Of a stretch of 64,000 nt of DNA, positions 8,153 through 17,573 are shown in pieces; position 1 is the first letter of the stretch, and each line of letters starts with the position of its first letter. A program made the position numbers and the translations under genes. Location of the stretch: the NCBI RefSeq assembly GCF_011759505.1, contig NZ_JAAOYO010000002.1, positions 124,001 to 188,000 on the forward strand, written 5' to 3'. The notes below the pieces were generated by a model, which worked only from the letters and a program-made list of their open reading frames with translations, searched no databases and was not told where the DNA came from. This DNA comes from Curtobacterium salicis. GTDB taxonomy: Bacteria > Actinomycetota > Actinomycetes > Actinomycetales > Microbacteriaceae.

Positions 8153-9697
8153 TCAGTCGCGCTCGGACGTCGTCTGCTCGACGGGCTCGGACGCGGTGTC
8201 GTCGTCCGACCACAGGCCGGCGATGCGCTCCTGCTCGAGCTCGGCACGTGCGGCGGCCTTCGCGTCCATCCGCTCGAAGTAGTCCGAACGACGCTCGTTG
8301 CGCGTCGGGCGGGCGTTGAGGTCGAGTCGGGAGTCCGTGCCACGGGCGCTCGTGATGAGCTCCGCGGTGGAGGTCAGGGTCGGCTCCCAGTCGAAGATCA
8401 TGCCGCCCTCGCCACCGATGACCACGGTGGACCCGGCGACGGCTCCGGCCTTGAACAGACCGTCCTCGACACCGAGCTTGGCGAGCCGGTCGGCCAGGTA
8501 GCCGATCGCCTCTTCGTTGGTGAAGTCGGTCTGCTGCACCCAGCGCTCCGGCTTCGCGCCGCGGACGCGGTAGAAGCGGTGCTCCTCGCCGCCCTCGGCA
8601 CGGACCGTGAAGGGCTTCTCGTCGACGGCCTTCGGGCGGAGCACGATGCGCTCGACCGCGGGCTCGGCGGCACGCTCGGTGCGGGCCCGCTCGACGACGT
8701 CGGCCAGAGCGAACGTCAGCTCGCGCAGACCCTGGTGCGACGCGGTGGAGATCGGGAAGACACGGTAGCCGCGGGATTCGAACTCCGCGGTCACGAACGC
8801 GGCGAGCTCGGCGGCGTCCGGGACGTCGATCTTGTTGAGCGCGATGAGCTGCGGGCGCTCGAGCAGCGGGACCTGGCCCTCGGGGACCGGGTACTGCTCG
8901 AGTTCGTGGAGGATCACGTCGAGGTCGCTGATCGGGTCGCGACCGTTGTCGAGCGTGGCGCAGTCGATCACGTGCAGCAGGGCCTCGCACCGCTCGACGT
9001 GCCGGAGGAACTCGAGGCCGAGCCCCTTGCCCTCGGACGCACCCTCGATCAGACCGGGGACGTCGGCGACGGTGAAGCGCGTGCTGCCGGACTCGACGAC
9101 GCCGAGGTTCGGGGTCAGCGTGGTGAACGGGTAGTCGGCGATCTTCGGCTTGGCGGCGGAGATCGCCGCGATCAGCGAGGACTTGCCGGCGCTCGGGTAC
9201 CCGACCAGGGCGATGTCGGCGATGGTCTTCAGCTCGAGGCTGACGTCACCGCTCCAGCCGTCGGTGCCGAGGAGCGCGAAGCCGGGGGCCTTGCGCTTCG
9301 TGGTGGCGAGCGCGGCGTTGCCGAGTCCGCCCTGGCCGCCGGGGCCCACGACGACGCGGATGCCCGGCTCGGTGAGGTCCGCCAGCACGTCGCCGTTCTC
9401 GTCGTACACGACCGTGCCGACGGGCACCGGGAGTTCGAGCGTGTCGCCGCTCACGCCGCTGCGGTGGTCGCCCATGCCGGGCTGGCCGTTGCGGCTGGAG
9501 CGGTGCGGCGACCGGTGGTAGCCGAGGAGGGTGGTGACCTGCGGGTCGGAGACGAGCACGATGTCGCCCCCGTCACCGCCGTTGCCACCGTCGGGGCCCG
9601 CGAGGGGCTTGAACTTCTCGCGACGGACGGACACACAGCCGTTGCCGCCGTTGCCTGCTGAGAGGTGCAGCGTCACGCGGTCGACGAACGTCGCCAT
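8153..9697 (-). CDS. obg: Obg/CgtA GTPase
   Basis: Essential GTPase involved in 50S assembly and stress control. The 514-residue protein has the glycine-rich Obg domain ([18 protein letters not shown] at the N-terminus), the G domain with [10 protein letters not shown] near residue 170, [16 protein letters not shown] and NKID motifs, an OCT domain around residues 340-430, and a charged C-terminal extension. It follows rplU-rpmA, the standard order. Confidence 0.97.
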   Translation of the reverse strand: MATFVDRVTLHLSAGNGGNGCVSVRREKFKPLAGPDGGNGGDGGDIVLVSDPQVTTLLGYHRSPHRSSRNGQPGMGDHRSGVSGDTLELPVPVGTVVYDENGDVLADLTEPGIRVVVGPGGQGGLGNAALATTKRKAPGFALLGTDGWSGDVSLELKTIADIALVGYPSAGKSSLIAAISAAKPKIADYPFTTLTPNLGVVESGSTRFTVADVPGLIEGASEGKGLGLEFLRHVERCEALLHVIDCATLDNGRDPISDLDVILHELEQYPVPEGQVPLLERPQLIALNKIDVPDAAELAAFVTAEFESRGYRVFPISTASHQGLRELTFALADVVERARTERAAEPAVERIVLRPKAVDEKPFTVRAEGGEEHRFYRVRGAKPERWVQQTDFTNEEAIGYLADRLAKLGVEDGLFKAGAVAGSTVVIGGEGGMIFDWEPTLTSTAELITSARGTDSRLDLNARPTRNERRSDYFERMDAKAAARAELEQERIAGLWSDDDTASEPVEQTTSERD

Positions 9698-9731
9698 GGG
9701 TCACTCCTGTTGTTGTTCCGGGGAAAAGCAA

Positions 9732-9762
9732 GGGAGGAGCAGGCGCGCGGCCTGCCCCTCCC
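9732..9762 (-). terminator. Hairpin between rpmA and obg
   Basis: GGGAGG-a-GCAGGC and GCCTGC-cc-CTCCC form a 12-bp stem with an asymmetric internal loop, 20 nt past the rpmA stop. It may act as a partial terminator or processing site that lowers obg expression relative to the ribosomal proteins. Confidence 0.45.
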
Positions 9763-9783
9763 GGTGAAGCTCGTCGTCAGCGA

Positions 9784-10035
9784 CTACGCGTTGACGATGT
9801 TGATGACCTTGCGGCCACCCTTGGTGCCGAACTCGACCGCACCGGCCGAGAGGGCGAACAGCGTGTCGTCGCCACCGCGGCCGACGTTGGCGCCCGGGTG
9901 GAAGTGCGTGCCGCGCTGGCGGATGATGATCTCACCGGCGTTGACGACCTCGCCACCGAAGCGCTTGACGCCGAGGCGCTGAGCGTTGGAGTCGCGACCG
10001 TTGCGAGTGGAACTCGCACCCTTCTTGTGTGCCAT
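9784..10035 (-). CDS. rpmA: 50S ribosomal protein L27
   Basis: Contacts the peptidyl-transferase centre through its N-terminal tail. The 83-residue protein starts [20 protein letters not shown], so it has no cleaved N-terminal extension of the Firmicutes type, and contains [20 protein letters not shown]. It is 13 nt downstream of rplU. Confidence 0.98.
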   Translation of the reverse strand: MAHKKGASSTRNGRDSNAQRLGVKRFGGEVVNAGEIIIRQRGTHFHPGANVGRGGDDTLFALSAGAVEFGTKGGRKVINIVNA

Positions 10036-10048
10036 GTCTGTCTCCCGC

Positions 10049-10357
10049 CTATGCGATCTTGGTGACCTTGACGCGCGTGAGGTCCGCGCGGAAGCCCTGG
10101 CGCTTCTTGTAACCGGTCTTGTTCTTGAACTTCTGGATGACGACCTTCGGGCCGCGGAGGTCGGCCAGGACCTCTGCGGTGACCGTCACGTTCGCGAGCT
10201 CGGCCGCGGCGGAGGTGATCTTGTCCCCGTCCACGAGGAGCACCGGCGCGAGGTCGATGTTGCCATTGTCGTCGGCCTTGATGCGGTCGATGGTGATGAT
10301 CGAGCCGACCTCGACCTTCTCCTGACGGCCGCCGGCGCGCACTACTGCGTAAACCAC
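10049..10357 (-). CDS. rplU: 50S ribosomal protein L21
   Basis: Large-subunit protein binding 23S rRNA. The 102 residues begin [15 protein letters not shown] and contain the C-terminal [15 protein letters not shown] motif of L21. The start is GTG at 10357, preceded by AAGGA. A leader of about 115 nt precedes it. Confidence 0.97.
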   Translation of the reverse strand: MVYAVVRAGGRQEKVEVGSIITIDRIKADDNGNIDLAPVLLVDGDKITSAAAELANVTVTAEVLADLRGPKVVIQKFKNKTGYKKRQGFRADLTRVKVTKIA

Positions 10358-10479
10358 GTGGAATCCTTACGTAACTCTGCTTGAGGGAAGTCTCGGGTGC
10401 CCACTTCTGCGCGAGCGCCCTGGGTTGCCCCGGGACGATCGGCGACGCAGGCAGAACGGCCCGCTGACACCAGGGATCG

Positions 10480-10508
10480 AGAATACTCGATCCGACCAGG
10501 CGGGTCAA
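10480..10508 (-). promoter_or_regulatory. Promoter of rplU-rpmA-obg
   Basis: On the minus strand TTGACC (10508-10503), a 17-nt spacer and TATTCT (10485-10480) make a good SigA-type promoter. Transcription should start near 10473, leaving a 115-nt leader where an L21-type autoregulatory structure could sit; I could not identify one by eye. Confidence 0.75.
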
Positions 10509-10533
10509 ACGCCGACACGCGTACCATCGAGGG

Positions 10534-10821
10534 ATGACCGTGCTGATCGATCCCCCGGCCTGGCCCGCGCACGACACGCTCTGGTCACACCTGGTCAGTG
10601 ACTCATCCTACGACGAGCTGCACGCGTTCGCTGACCGCGCCGGTGTGCCGCGCCGTGCGTTCGACCACGACCACTACGACGTCCCGCAGTCCCGGTACGC
10701 CGAGCTCGTGGCCTCCGGCGCAGCGCCGGTGACCGGGCGTGAGCTCGTCCTGCGCCTCATCGCCAGCGGGTTGCGGGTCCCCCAGCGTGACAAGCGGAAG
10801 GTGCCGCGCGCGCACGGCTGA
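10534..10821 (+). CDS. DUF4031 domain protein
   Basis: A 95-residue protein matching the DUF4031 family: MTVLIDPPAWPAHDTLWSHL, an SYDELHAFA helix, GVPRRAFDHDHYDVPQ, and a basic C-terminus. The function of the family is not known to me. TACCAT (10522-10527) is exactly 6 nt before the ATG, so the message is probably leaderless. It diverges from rplU with a 176-nt gap containing both promoters. Confidence 0.85.
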   Translation: MTVLIDPPAWPAHDTLWSHLVSDSSYDELHAFADRAGVPRRAFDHDHYDVPQSRYAELVASGAAPVTGRELVLRLIASGLRVPQRDKRKVPRAHG

Positions 10822-10906
10822 CCGTCGCCCGGACGGGCCTCGGGCCGGACACCGGTCGGACCGTCTCCGGCGTGTCGCGGGGCGTCAGCGCGGGTGTCGC
10901 GGGGCG

Positions 10907-11536
10907 TCAGCGCGGGTGTCGTCCGAGCCACAGCCACGCGGCCGTCGCCGACCCGACCAGCATCAGGGTCATCGGCAGTCCGAGCTGCAGCGGCGTGGTG
11001 ACGACGTCGACGAGCAGCCGGCCGAGACCCAGCCCGAGGGAACCCTGCCGCGCGGCCTCGTACGCGCCGGTGGCGATCCCGACCAGGGCGAGTGCCACGG
11101 TGCCCGCTGCGCCCGCCAGGACGGCACGCAGGAGCACGACGGGCAGCGGTGCACGCGGCACGACCGGCACCAGGAACGCGAGCACCAGGAACGCTGCCAG
11201 GTGGTACGGGAAGCGCGCGACGAAGACCGTCTGCACGAAGGCCTCGACGAGACTCGTGCCGCCGTGGCTGCGGAAGGGCCGGACGATCGTGCTCGTGCCG
11301 AGCAGCCCGACCAGGCCCGCCAGGAACTCGACCAGGACGACGCTGACCACCGTGATGGCCGCGCCGGTCGTGGCGAGGGTGGAGACACCGGGCGCGACGA
11401 CGGGCACGCGGCCCGGGCCGGACCCGGACGGGCCCGGCAGGGGCACCGCACGCGGCGGTACCGCTCCCCAGCCGGGTCCGGGCCGGTCGTGGCCCGGTAC
11501 GGGACCACGACCGGTCGGACGGTGCTCGTCCGTCAC
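10907..11536 (-). CDS. Integral membrane protein coupled to RNase E
   Basis: Unrecognised 209-residue protein with a Pro/Gly-rich N-terminus of about 60 residues, then four or five hydrophobic segments (for example ITVVSVVLVEFLAGLVGLL and ALPVVLLRAVLAGAAG-type text) and a short basic tail. The GTG start at 11536 lies 1 nt after the RNase E stop, so it should be translated by coupling with rne. The 3' end contains part of a 22-bp direct repeat (10872-10893, 10894-10915). Confidence 0.7.
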   Translation of the reverse strand: MTDEHRPTGRGPVPGHDRPGPGWGAVPPRAVPLPGPSGSGPGRVPVVAPGVSTLATTGAAITVVSVVLVEFLAGLVGLLGTSTIVRPFRSHGGTSLVEAFVQTVFVARFPYHLAAFLVLAFLVPVVPRAPLPVVLLRAVLAGAAGTVALALVGIATGAYEAARQGSLGLGLGRLLVDVVTTPLQLGLPMTLMLVGSATAAWLWLGRHPR

Positions 11537-11537
11537 A

Positions 11538-14500
11538 TCACTGCCCGAGGATGACGGTGCCGTCGCCCTCGGTGGCCGTCGGGTTCGCCGGGGCGCTGAT
11601 GCTGCCCGAGGACACACGACGCGAACGCGCGCGACCCTGCCCGGGCTGCTTCGGCTCCGGGAGCGCCTGCAGGACCGAGTCGAGGAGTGACTCCGCCGCC
11701 TCCTCGCTCACCCGACGGGGTTCGCGCTTGGCGACCCCGACCGGGATGTCGAGGATGGCCACCGTGGTGTCGGCAGGCGTGACCGGGGCGGACGAGCTGA
11801 CGCGACGACGACCGGCGGGGCGTTCCTTCGGAGCGGTCTCGGTGGCTGCCGGCTGCTCGGCAGCAGCGGACTGCTGCGCCGCCGCGGTCTGCGTCGCCGT
11901 GGACCGCGTGTGGACACCGGACGTCACCGGGAGCACGACCTCCGGAGCAGGCGTCGCGATCGGCGCGTGCCCGGCGTCGGTCGACCCCTGGTGCGCGTCG
12001 GTCGACCCCTGGTGCGCGTCGGGCGTCGCCTGCTGGGCGTCGGTCGGCACCTGCTGCGCGTCGCCGGCACGGCTGCCGCGACGACGACGGCGCTTCGAAC
12101 CACCGGTCGACTCGGCCGGTGCCTCGGCTGCCGGAGCGACCGGCGACGTCGGCGAGGCCGCCGTGACCGGCGACACCGGCGAGGCGGCACCGGCGATGCC
12201 GGTGAGCGGCACGTCGGACTCCTCGTGCGGGATCGTCGACGCGGCGATCCGGGACAGCGCGTGCTTCACGTCGTCCGTGATCTGGTGCGCCTGCGACGAC
12301 TTCGGCTCGGCCGCGGCGGCGGTGCCGTTCGTGCTCCCACCGTTGCCGTTGCCGTTGCGGGGCTTGCGACGGCCCTTCGTCGGACCCGGGTCCGCGTTGT
12401 TGTCGTTGACCTTCGCGTTGACCTCGTCGAGCGACTCGCGGAGGCCCACGCCGATCTTCTTGCGGGTCATCTGCACGAGACCGAGCGAGGTGACCTCGGC
12501 CACCTGGTGCTTGGTGCGGTCGCGGCTCAGGCACTCCATGAGGCGCCGGAGCACGAGGTCCCGGTTCTCCTCGAGCACCATGTCGATGAAGTCGACGACG
12601 ATGATGCCGCCGATGTCACGGAGGCGCAGCTGGCGGACGAGCTCCTCGGCGGCCTCGAGGTTGTTCTTCGTGACCGTCTCCTCGAGGTTGCCCCCGGAGC
12701 CGACGAACTTGCCGGTGTTCACGTCCACGACCGTCATGGCCTCGGTGCGGTCGATCACGAGCGAGCCGCCCGAGGGCAGCCAGACCTTGCGGTCGAGCGC
12801 CTTCTCGATCTGCTCGTTGATCCGGTGCTCCTCGAACGAGTCCGGGCCCTGGTAGAGCTCGACCCGGTCCTTGAGGTCCGGCGCGACGGCCGACAGGTAC
12901 TCGTCGATCGTCTCGCGGGCGGACTCGCCGTCGATGATGAGCTTGGTGAAGTCCTCGTTGAAGACGTCACGGACGATCTTGACGAGCAGGTCGGGCTCCG
13001 AGTGCAGCATGACCGGCGCCTGGCCGCTCTGCACCTTCTTCTCGATGGCCTCCCACTGGCTGGTGAGGCGCTGCACGTCGCGCGTCAGCTGGTCCTCGGT
13101 GGCCCCCTCGGCCGCGGTGCGCACGATGACGCCGGCGTGCTCGGGGAGGACCTCCTTGAGGATCTTCTTGAGGCGGGCACGCTCGGTGTCCGGCAGCTTG
13201 CGGGAGATCCCGTTCATCGAGCCGTTCGGCACGTAGACCAGGTAGCGCCCCGGCAGGGACACCTGGCTGGTCAGACGGGCACCCTTGTGGCCGACCGGGT
13301 CCTTCGTGACCTGCACGAGGACCTTGTCACCCGGCTTGAGGGCGGCCTCGATGCGACGGCCGTGGCTGGTGTCGACGGAGTTCCAGTCGACCTCGCCGGC
13401 GTACAGGACGGCGTTGCGGCCGCGCCCGATGTCGACGAAGGCGGCCTCCATCGACGGCAGCACGTTCTGCACCTTGCCGAGGTAGACGTTGCCGATCAGG
13501 GAGACGTTCTGCGACTTCGTGACGTAGTGCTCGGCGAGGACGCCGTCCTCGAGCACGCCGATCTCGATGGTCGAGGAGCTCGACCGCACGATCATCTGAC
13601 GGTCGACGCTCTCGCGGCGGGCGAGGAACTCGTCCTCGGTCACCACCTGGCGGCGACGTCCGGCGTCACGGCCGTCACGACGGCGCTGCTTCTTCGCCTC
13701 GAGACGCGTGGAACCCTTGATGCGCTGCGGCTCGGTGATGAGCTCGGGCTCGCGACGGCGCGGCTCGGCCTGCTCGCGGTCGCTGCTGCTCCCCCGACGG
13801 CGGGTACGACGGCGGGTGCCGCCCTGCTCGTCGCGGTCCTCGTCGTCCCAGCGGTCGGCACGTTCGACCCGGTCGGTGCGCTCGTCGCGCTCCGGACGGT
13901 CGTCGTGGTCGTCGCGGTCGTACCGGTCCGCACGGTCGTAGCGGTCGCCCCGGCCGGAACGGGAGCCACGTCCGGACCGCTCGCTCCGCTCGGTCCGCTC
14001 GTACCGGTCGCCGCGGTCACGGTCGTGGTCGCGCTCGGAGCGAGCAGGCAGTTCCGGCAGCACCGGGGCGTGGAAGATCAGGCTGAGCGTGCTGGTCGCC
14101 TTCGGGACGAACGGCTCGGCGGGTGCCGGTGCCGTCGGCTCCTCCGGACGGGAGGCCCGGCCCGCGTCCGCATCGTCGGTTCCGCTGGTCGTCGGGGCCG
14201 AGTCCGCGGCGTCGGCGGGAGCCGCCTCGCCCTGGTCCGCGTCCTGGTCGACGACCGGGGCGTCACCGGTCGACGTGCTGACGTCCTCCGGCGTGGTGCC
14301 CGCGCCCGAGGTCGTGTCGACCGGCGCGGTGTCGACCGGCGTCGTCCCGGCCTGTGCCGGCTCGGTCGGCGTCGTCTCGACGTCGGCCTCGGCCGTGTCG
14401 GTCACGTCCGCGGTGTCCGTCACGTCAGCGCCGTCGGAGGCGTCGAGCGCCTCGGCGACGTCGACCGCCTCAGTGACGCCGACCGCCTCAGTGGTCTGCG

Positions 14501-14681
14501 CGGAGGCAGGGGCCTCGTCGACCTCGTCGGACCCGACCGTCTCGACGGCGTCGGTCGACGTGTCGGACGGATCACGGGCCTCCAGGCCGCCGGACCGTGC
14601 GCGACGGCCGCCGAACAGGCGGGTCCGGCGCTTCGGCGCGTCGTCGGTGTTCTGGTTCTGGTTCTCGTTCTGCTCCACCAT
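11538..14681 (-). CDS. rne: Ribonuclease E/G family endoribonuclease
   Basis: Single-strand-specific endoribonuclease for mRNA decay and rRNA/tRNA maturation. The 1,047 residues have the catalytic core in the middle: an S1 domain (about 375-450, with AAFVDIGRGRNAVLYAGE), and the Mg-binding Asp motifs VVDVNTGKFVG (near 649) and IIVVDFIDM (near 697). About 350 residues of acidic then Arg/Asp-rich disorder precede the core and about 290 Ala/Pro/Thr-rich residues follow it, including a DAHQGST repeat. This layout is typical of actinobacterial RNase E. ATG 14681 is chosen for AGGAG 12 nt upstream. A membrane-protein gene follows after 1 nt. Confidence 0.95.
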   Translation of the reverse strand: MVEQNENQNQNTDDAPKRRTRLFGGRRARSGGLEARDPSDTSTDAVETVGSDEVDEAPASAQTTEAVGVTEAVDVAEALDASDGADVTDTADVTDTAEADVETTPTEPAQAGTTPVDTAPVDTTSGAGTTPEDVSTSTGDAPVVDQDADQGEAAPADAADSAPTTSGTDDADAGRASRPEEPTAPAPAEPFVPKATSTLSLIFHAPVLPELPARSERDHDRDRGDRYERTERSERSGRGSRSGRGDRYDRADRYDRDDHDDRPERDERTDRVERADRWDDEDRDEQGGTRRRTRRRGSSSDREQAEPRRREPELITEPQRIKGSTRLEAKKQRRRDGRDAGRRRQVVTEDEFLARRESVDRQMIVRSSSSTIEIGVLEDGVLAEHYVTKSQNVSLIGNVYLGKVQNVLPSMEAAFVDIGRGRNAVLYAGEVDWNSVDTSHGRRIEAALKPGDKVLVQVTKDPVGHKGARLTSQVSLPGRYLVYVPNGSMNGISRKLPDTERARLKKILKEVLPEHAGVIVRTAAEGATEDQLTRDVQRLTSQWEAIEKKVQSGQAPVMLHSEPDLLVKIVRDVFNEDFTKLIIDGESARETIDEYLSAVAPDLKDRVELYQGPDSFEEHRINEQIEKALDRKVWLPSGGSLVIDRTEAMTVVDVNTGKFVGSGGNLEETVTKNNLEAAEELVRQLRLRDIGGIIVVDFIDMVLEENRDLVLRRLMECLSRDRTKHQVAEVTSLGLVQMTRKKIGVGLRESLDEVNAKVNDNNADPGPTKGRRKPRNGNGNGGSTNGTAAAAEPKSSQAHQITDDVKHALSRIAASTIPHEESDVPLTGIAGAASPVSPVTAASPTSPVAPAAEAPAESTGGSKRRRRRGSRAGDAQQVPTDAQQATPDAHQGSTDAHQGSTDAGHAPIATPAPEVVLPVTSGVHTRSTATQTAAAQQSAAAEQPAATETAPKERPAGRRRVSSSAPVTPADTTVAILDIPVGVAKREPRRVSEEAAESLLDSVLQALPEPKQPGQGRARSRRVSSGSISAPANPTATEGDGTVILGQ

Positions 14682-15010
14682 GGACTGGTGCACTCCTCGA
14701 CCCCGCACTCACCCGCGAGGGTGGCGGGAACTCTCTCGTATCGGTGCGGGCGGCGACTCCGCCCCCGCGCTCGCTGCTGTCAGTGACCGATCCGGCGTCT
14801 CGTCCGAGCCCGGTCGTCGTGGGCACCCGGCTCACGGCGGCTCGGCGTCGGAGGTGACGCATCGTGCCGGTCACGGTGCTCTGTCACAGCACCATCACGT
14901 CCGGGCGGTGGCCCGGCAAGTTCTCGTCGTCACCCGGATCGGCCGGGTGACGAACCCATCATCGCACGCGGTCACGGAGAACGCCGGGAGGCCCGTGCGA
15001 AGATGACGCC
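14682..15010. other. Divergent intergenic region rne / VKOR gene
   Basis: 329 nt without a convincing gene. It contains two GC-rich hairpins, CCGGGC/GCCCGG at 14911-14926 and GTCACCCGG/CCGGGTGAC at 14929-14951. No clear -35/-10 pair was found in either direction. A long rne leader would be expected if RNase E autoregulates its message, as it does in other bacteria. Confidence 0.4.
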
Positions 15011-15616
15011 GTGAGTTCGACGCCTGTTGCTCCCCGCCGTCCCGTCGCCGTCGCGATCCTGCTCCTCGTGACGGGTGTCGTCGGGCTCTACGCGGCCTTC
15101 CGCCTGGTGCTCGACGAGTTCGAGAAGTACGAGAACCCGAAGGCCGTGCTGACCTGCGACGTCAGTCCCTTCGTCAACTGCTCGAACGTGATGGCCAGCG
15201 CGCAGGGGCACCTGTTCGGCTTCCCGAACCCGCTGCTCGGACTCATGGGGTTCGTCGCACCCATCGCCGTCGGGGTCGTGCTGCTCGCGGGGTTCCGCGG
15301 CACGACGTGGTTCTGGACGCTCTTCAACTCCGGGCTCCTCCTGGCCTGGGTCTTCGTCACCTGGCTCTTCACGCAGACCGTCTGGTCCATCGGGTACCTC
15401 TGCCCCTGGTGCATGCTCGTGTGGGCGATGACCATCCCGCTCTTCTGGCTGTTCACGATCTGGAACCTGGCGAAGGGCAACCTGCCGTTCGGCGCTCGGG
15501 GCCGCCGCATCGGACGAGCACTGCTGCCGTTCTGCTGGGCCTTCCCGCTGGCGAACTACCTGTTCATCGCCGTGGTGATCCTCGTCGAGTTCCCGACGGT
15601 CCTCACCACGCTCTAG
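15011..15616 (+). CDS. Vitamin K epoxide reductase family protein
   Basis: Membrane protein that oxidises a DsbA-like partner and passes electrons to a quinone, serving extracytoplasmic disulfide formation. The 201 residues have about five transmembrane segments, the loop cysteines C49 and C57 (TCDVSPFVNCSNV) and the active-site pair C131-P-W-C134 (GYLCPWCML), as in bacterial VKORs. GTG start at 15011. A DsbA-like gene follows 118 nt later, a pairing seen in other actinobacteria. Confidence 0.92.
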   Translation: MSSTPVAPRRPVAVAILLLVTGVVGLYAAFRLVLDEFEKYENPKAVLTCDVSPFVNCSNVMASAQGHLFGFPNPLLGLMGFVAPIAVGVVLLAGFRGTTWFWTLFNSGLLLAWVFVTWLFTQTVWSIGYLCPWCMLVWAMTIPLFWLFTIWNLAKGNLPFGARGRRIGRALLPFCWAFPLANYLFIAVVILVEFPTVLTTL

Positions 15617-15734
15617 TCGCGTCGCCGCTCCGCGAGCCGAGGGGGCCCCGCGCGGTGACGTGTCACCTGATTCCTGGGGTCTTCCCAGCGCAGCGACCCG
15701 GTGCCGACGGTCGGAGCCGTTACGCTCGATCCCG

Positions 15735-16601
15735 ATGAGCGACAACGAGAGCAAGAAGGCGCGCCGCAACGCCGCGCGCGAGCGTGCCCGTGCGGCCCGC
15801 CAGAAGGAGCAGGCCCGCCGACGACGGAACAAGACGTTCCTCATCAGCGGCATCATCGTGGCGTCCCTCGCGGTCGTCGCGATCGTCGTGCTCGTGGTCG
15901 CGAACTCGATCCAGCCCGTCGGGCCCGGACCGAAGAACATGGCGAGCGACGGCATCCTGCTGACCGGGCAGAGCGGCAAGATCGTCCCCGTCGAGACGAA
16001 GGCGATCCCCGAGGGCGGCAAGCCGACGGCGACGAAGCAGGACGACTCGGTCGCGAACATCACCGTGTACGAGGACTACATGTGCCCGATCTGCAACCAG
16101 TTCGAGACGGGCAACATGTCCCAGATCAAGCAGTGGGTCCAGGACGGCACCGCCACCCTCGAGGTGCACCCGTTCAACCTGCTGGACCGCTCGTCGCTCG
16201 GCTCGAAGTACTCGACCCGCTCCGCAGCCGCGGCCGCCTGTGTCGCGAACTACGACCCCGACGCCTTCCTCGACGTCAACAGCGCCTTCTACGAGAACCA
16301 GCCGTCGGAGAACACCCGCGGCCTGTCGAACGACAAGCTCGCCGACATCGCGAAGAAGGCCGGCGCGACGAACGCGAAGGTGCAGTCCTGCATCACCGAT
16401 CAGCAGTTCGCCGGATGGGTCGGTGACGCCACGAACCGCGTCCTGACCGAGCCGCTCGCCAACTCCGACCTGCCGAAGCTGACCGGCACGCCGACGGTCA
16501 TCGTCAACGGCAAGCAGTACAACGGCACCGGCACCAACGCGTGGTCCGACGCCCAGGCCTTCGCGTCCTTCGTGGAGCAGAACGGCGGCTCCGGCAAGTA
16601 G
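15735..16601 (+). CDS. Membrane-anchored DsbA-like thiol-disulfide oxidoreductase
   Basis: Expected to introduce disulfides into exported proteins and to be reoxidised by the VKOR encoded just upstream. The 288 residues start with a very basic cytoplasmic stretch (KKARRNAARERARAARQKEQ), one transmembrane helix at about 35-57, then a thioredoxin-fold domain with C117-P-I-C120 (YMCPICNQFE) and the cis-Pro region GTPTVIVNGKQY. A weak -10 hexamer TACGCT lies 8 nt before the ATG. A strong terminator follows. Confidence 0.92.
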   Translation: MSDNESKKARRNAARERARAARQKEQARRRRNKTFLISGIIVASLAVVAIVVLVVANSIQPVGPGPKNMASDGILLTGQSGKIVPVETKAIPEGGKPTATKQDDSVANITVYEDYMCPICNQFETGNMSQIKQWVQDGTATLEVHPFNLLDRSSLGSKYSTRSAAAAACVANYDPDAFLDVNSAFYENQPSENTRGLSNDKLADIAKKAGATNAKVQSCITDQQFAGWVGDATNRVLTEPLANSDLPKLTGTPTVIVNGKQYNGTGTNAWSDAQAFASFVEQNGGSGK

Positions 16602-16610
16602 CCACCGACC

Positions 16611-16656
16611 AACGAGGAAGGCCCCCGCGCTGCAGAGTGCGGGGGCCTTCCTCGTT
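16611..16656. terminator. Bidirectional terminator
   Basis: An 18-bp perfect stem (AACGAGGAAGGCCCCCGC with its complement) and a 10-nt loop lie between the converging DsbA-like gene and ndk, with 9 nt and 45 nt of flank. It is GC-rich and symmetrical, so it can serve both strands. Confidence 0.85.
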
Positions 16657-16701
16657 GCGCGATGTTGCGCGATCAGAGCGGCGCGTCGCGCCGTGCTCGG
16701 C

Positions 16702-17121
16702 TCAGGCGAACCAGAGCCCGAGCTCGCGGGCCGCGGACTCGGACGAGTCCGACCCGTGGACCAGGTTCTGCTGGACCTTGAGGCCCCAGTCACGACCCAG
16801 GTCGCCACGGATGGTGCCCGGCGCGGCCGAGGTCGGGTCGGTGGTGCCGGCGAGCGAACGGAAGCCGGCGATCACGCCGTTGCCCGCGACGCGCACGGCG
16901 ACGACCGGACCGGACTGCATGAACTCGACGAGCGGCTCGAAGAACGGCTTGCCCTGGTGCTCTTCGTAGTGGCTGTCGAGCAGGTCGCGCGGCGCGGTCA
17001 GCATCTTCAGGTCGACGATCTCGTAGCCCTTGGCCTCGATCCGGCGGAGGATCTCACCGGTGAGCTGGCGGGCGACGCCGTCGGGCTTGACGAGGACGAG
17101 GGTCTCTTCGAGTTCGGACAC
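16702..17121 (-). CDS. ndk: Nucleoside diphosphate kinase
   Basis: Transfers the gamma phosphate from NTPs to NDPs through a phospho-His intermediate. The 139 residues begin SELEETLVLVKPDGVARQL and contain the catalytic NLVHGSDS motif near residue 115. GTG start at 17121 is supported by AGGGAG 7-8 nt upstream. The 35-nt gap suggests cotranscription with the DUF4233 gene and folC. Confidence 0.97.
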   Translation of the reverse strand: MSELEETLVLVKPDGVARQLTGEILRRIEAKGYEIVDLKMLTAPRDLLDSHYEEHQGKPFFEPLVEFMQSGPVVAVRVAGNGVIAGFRSLAGTTDPTSAAPGTIRGDLGRDWGLKVQQNLVHGSDSSESAARELGLWFA

Positions 17122-17156
17122 AGCGGGACTCCCTGCGGTTCTTCGGTGGTGGTGGG

Positions 17157-17573
17157 TCAGTCCTCGCCGAGTGCGGCTCGGCGGGCGGCGTTCTGGCGGT
17201 CGAGCTGACCGCCCTTGGCGAAGCAGAACACCCACAGTGCCAGGAACACCACGCCCACCGCGACCATGAAGGGCTCGATGAACCCGGTGGCGAGGATGGC
17301 CGCCTGCAGCAGCCACCCGAACCATACACCGGCACGGGAACCGGTCAGGCGGGACGCCAGGGCCAGGACGATGATCGCCGCGATGCCACCGCCGAACGCC
17401 AGGCCGGCCGGCAGGGTGTGCTTGCCGTAGACGACGAGCATCGGGAAGAAGAACATGATCGCCTCGAGCACGAGGGTGATCGACAGCAGGCTCTCGCGGG
17501 CCCCGCGGTCGCGACGTGGACGGCGCATCCGGGGGGCGCGCGGCGGCCGGGAGGCCCGTCCTGCGTCCGTCAC
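17157..17573 (-). CDS. DUF4233 membrane protein
   Basis: A 138-residue protein with a basic N-terminus (PPRAPRMRRPRRDRG) and four hydrophobic helices, matching the DUF4233 family that accompanies folC in actinobacteria. The GTG start overlaps the folC stop by 4 nt (GTGA), so translation is coupled. No function is established that I know of. Confidence 0.85.
   Translation of the reverse strand: MTDAGRASRPPRAPRMRRPRRDRGARESLLSITLVLEAIMFFFPMLVVYGKHTLPAGLAFGGGIAAIIVLALASRLTGSRAGVWFGWLLQAAILATGFIEPFMVAVGVVFLALWVFCFAKGGQLDRQNAARRAALGED

Noticed and set aside
10872-10915. 22-bp direct repeat as a mobile-element footprint
   Set aside because: Two exact copies in tandem at the end of a membrane-protein gene; no element or flanking duplication. 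Likely local slippage.
11910-14786. Long plus-strand open frame of 958 codons opposite rne
   Set aside because: Antisense shadow of rne in very GC-rich DNA; its text is Arg/Val/Gly-rich with no domain, and rne has all its catalytic motifs.
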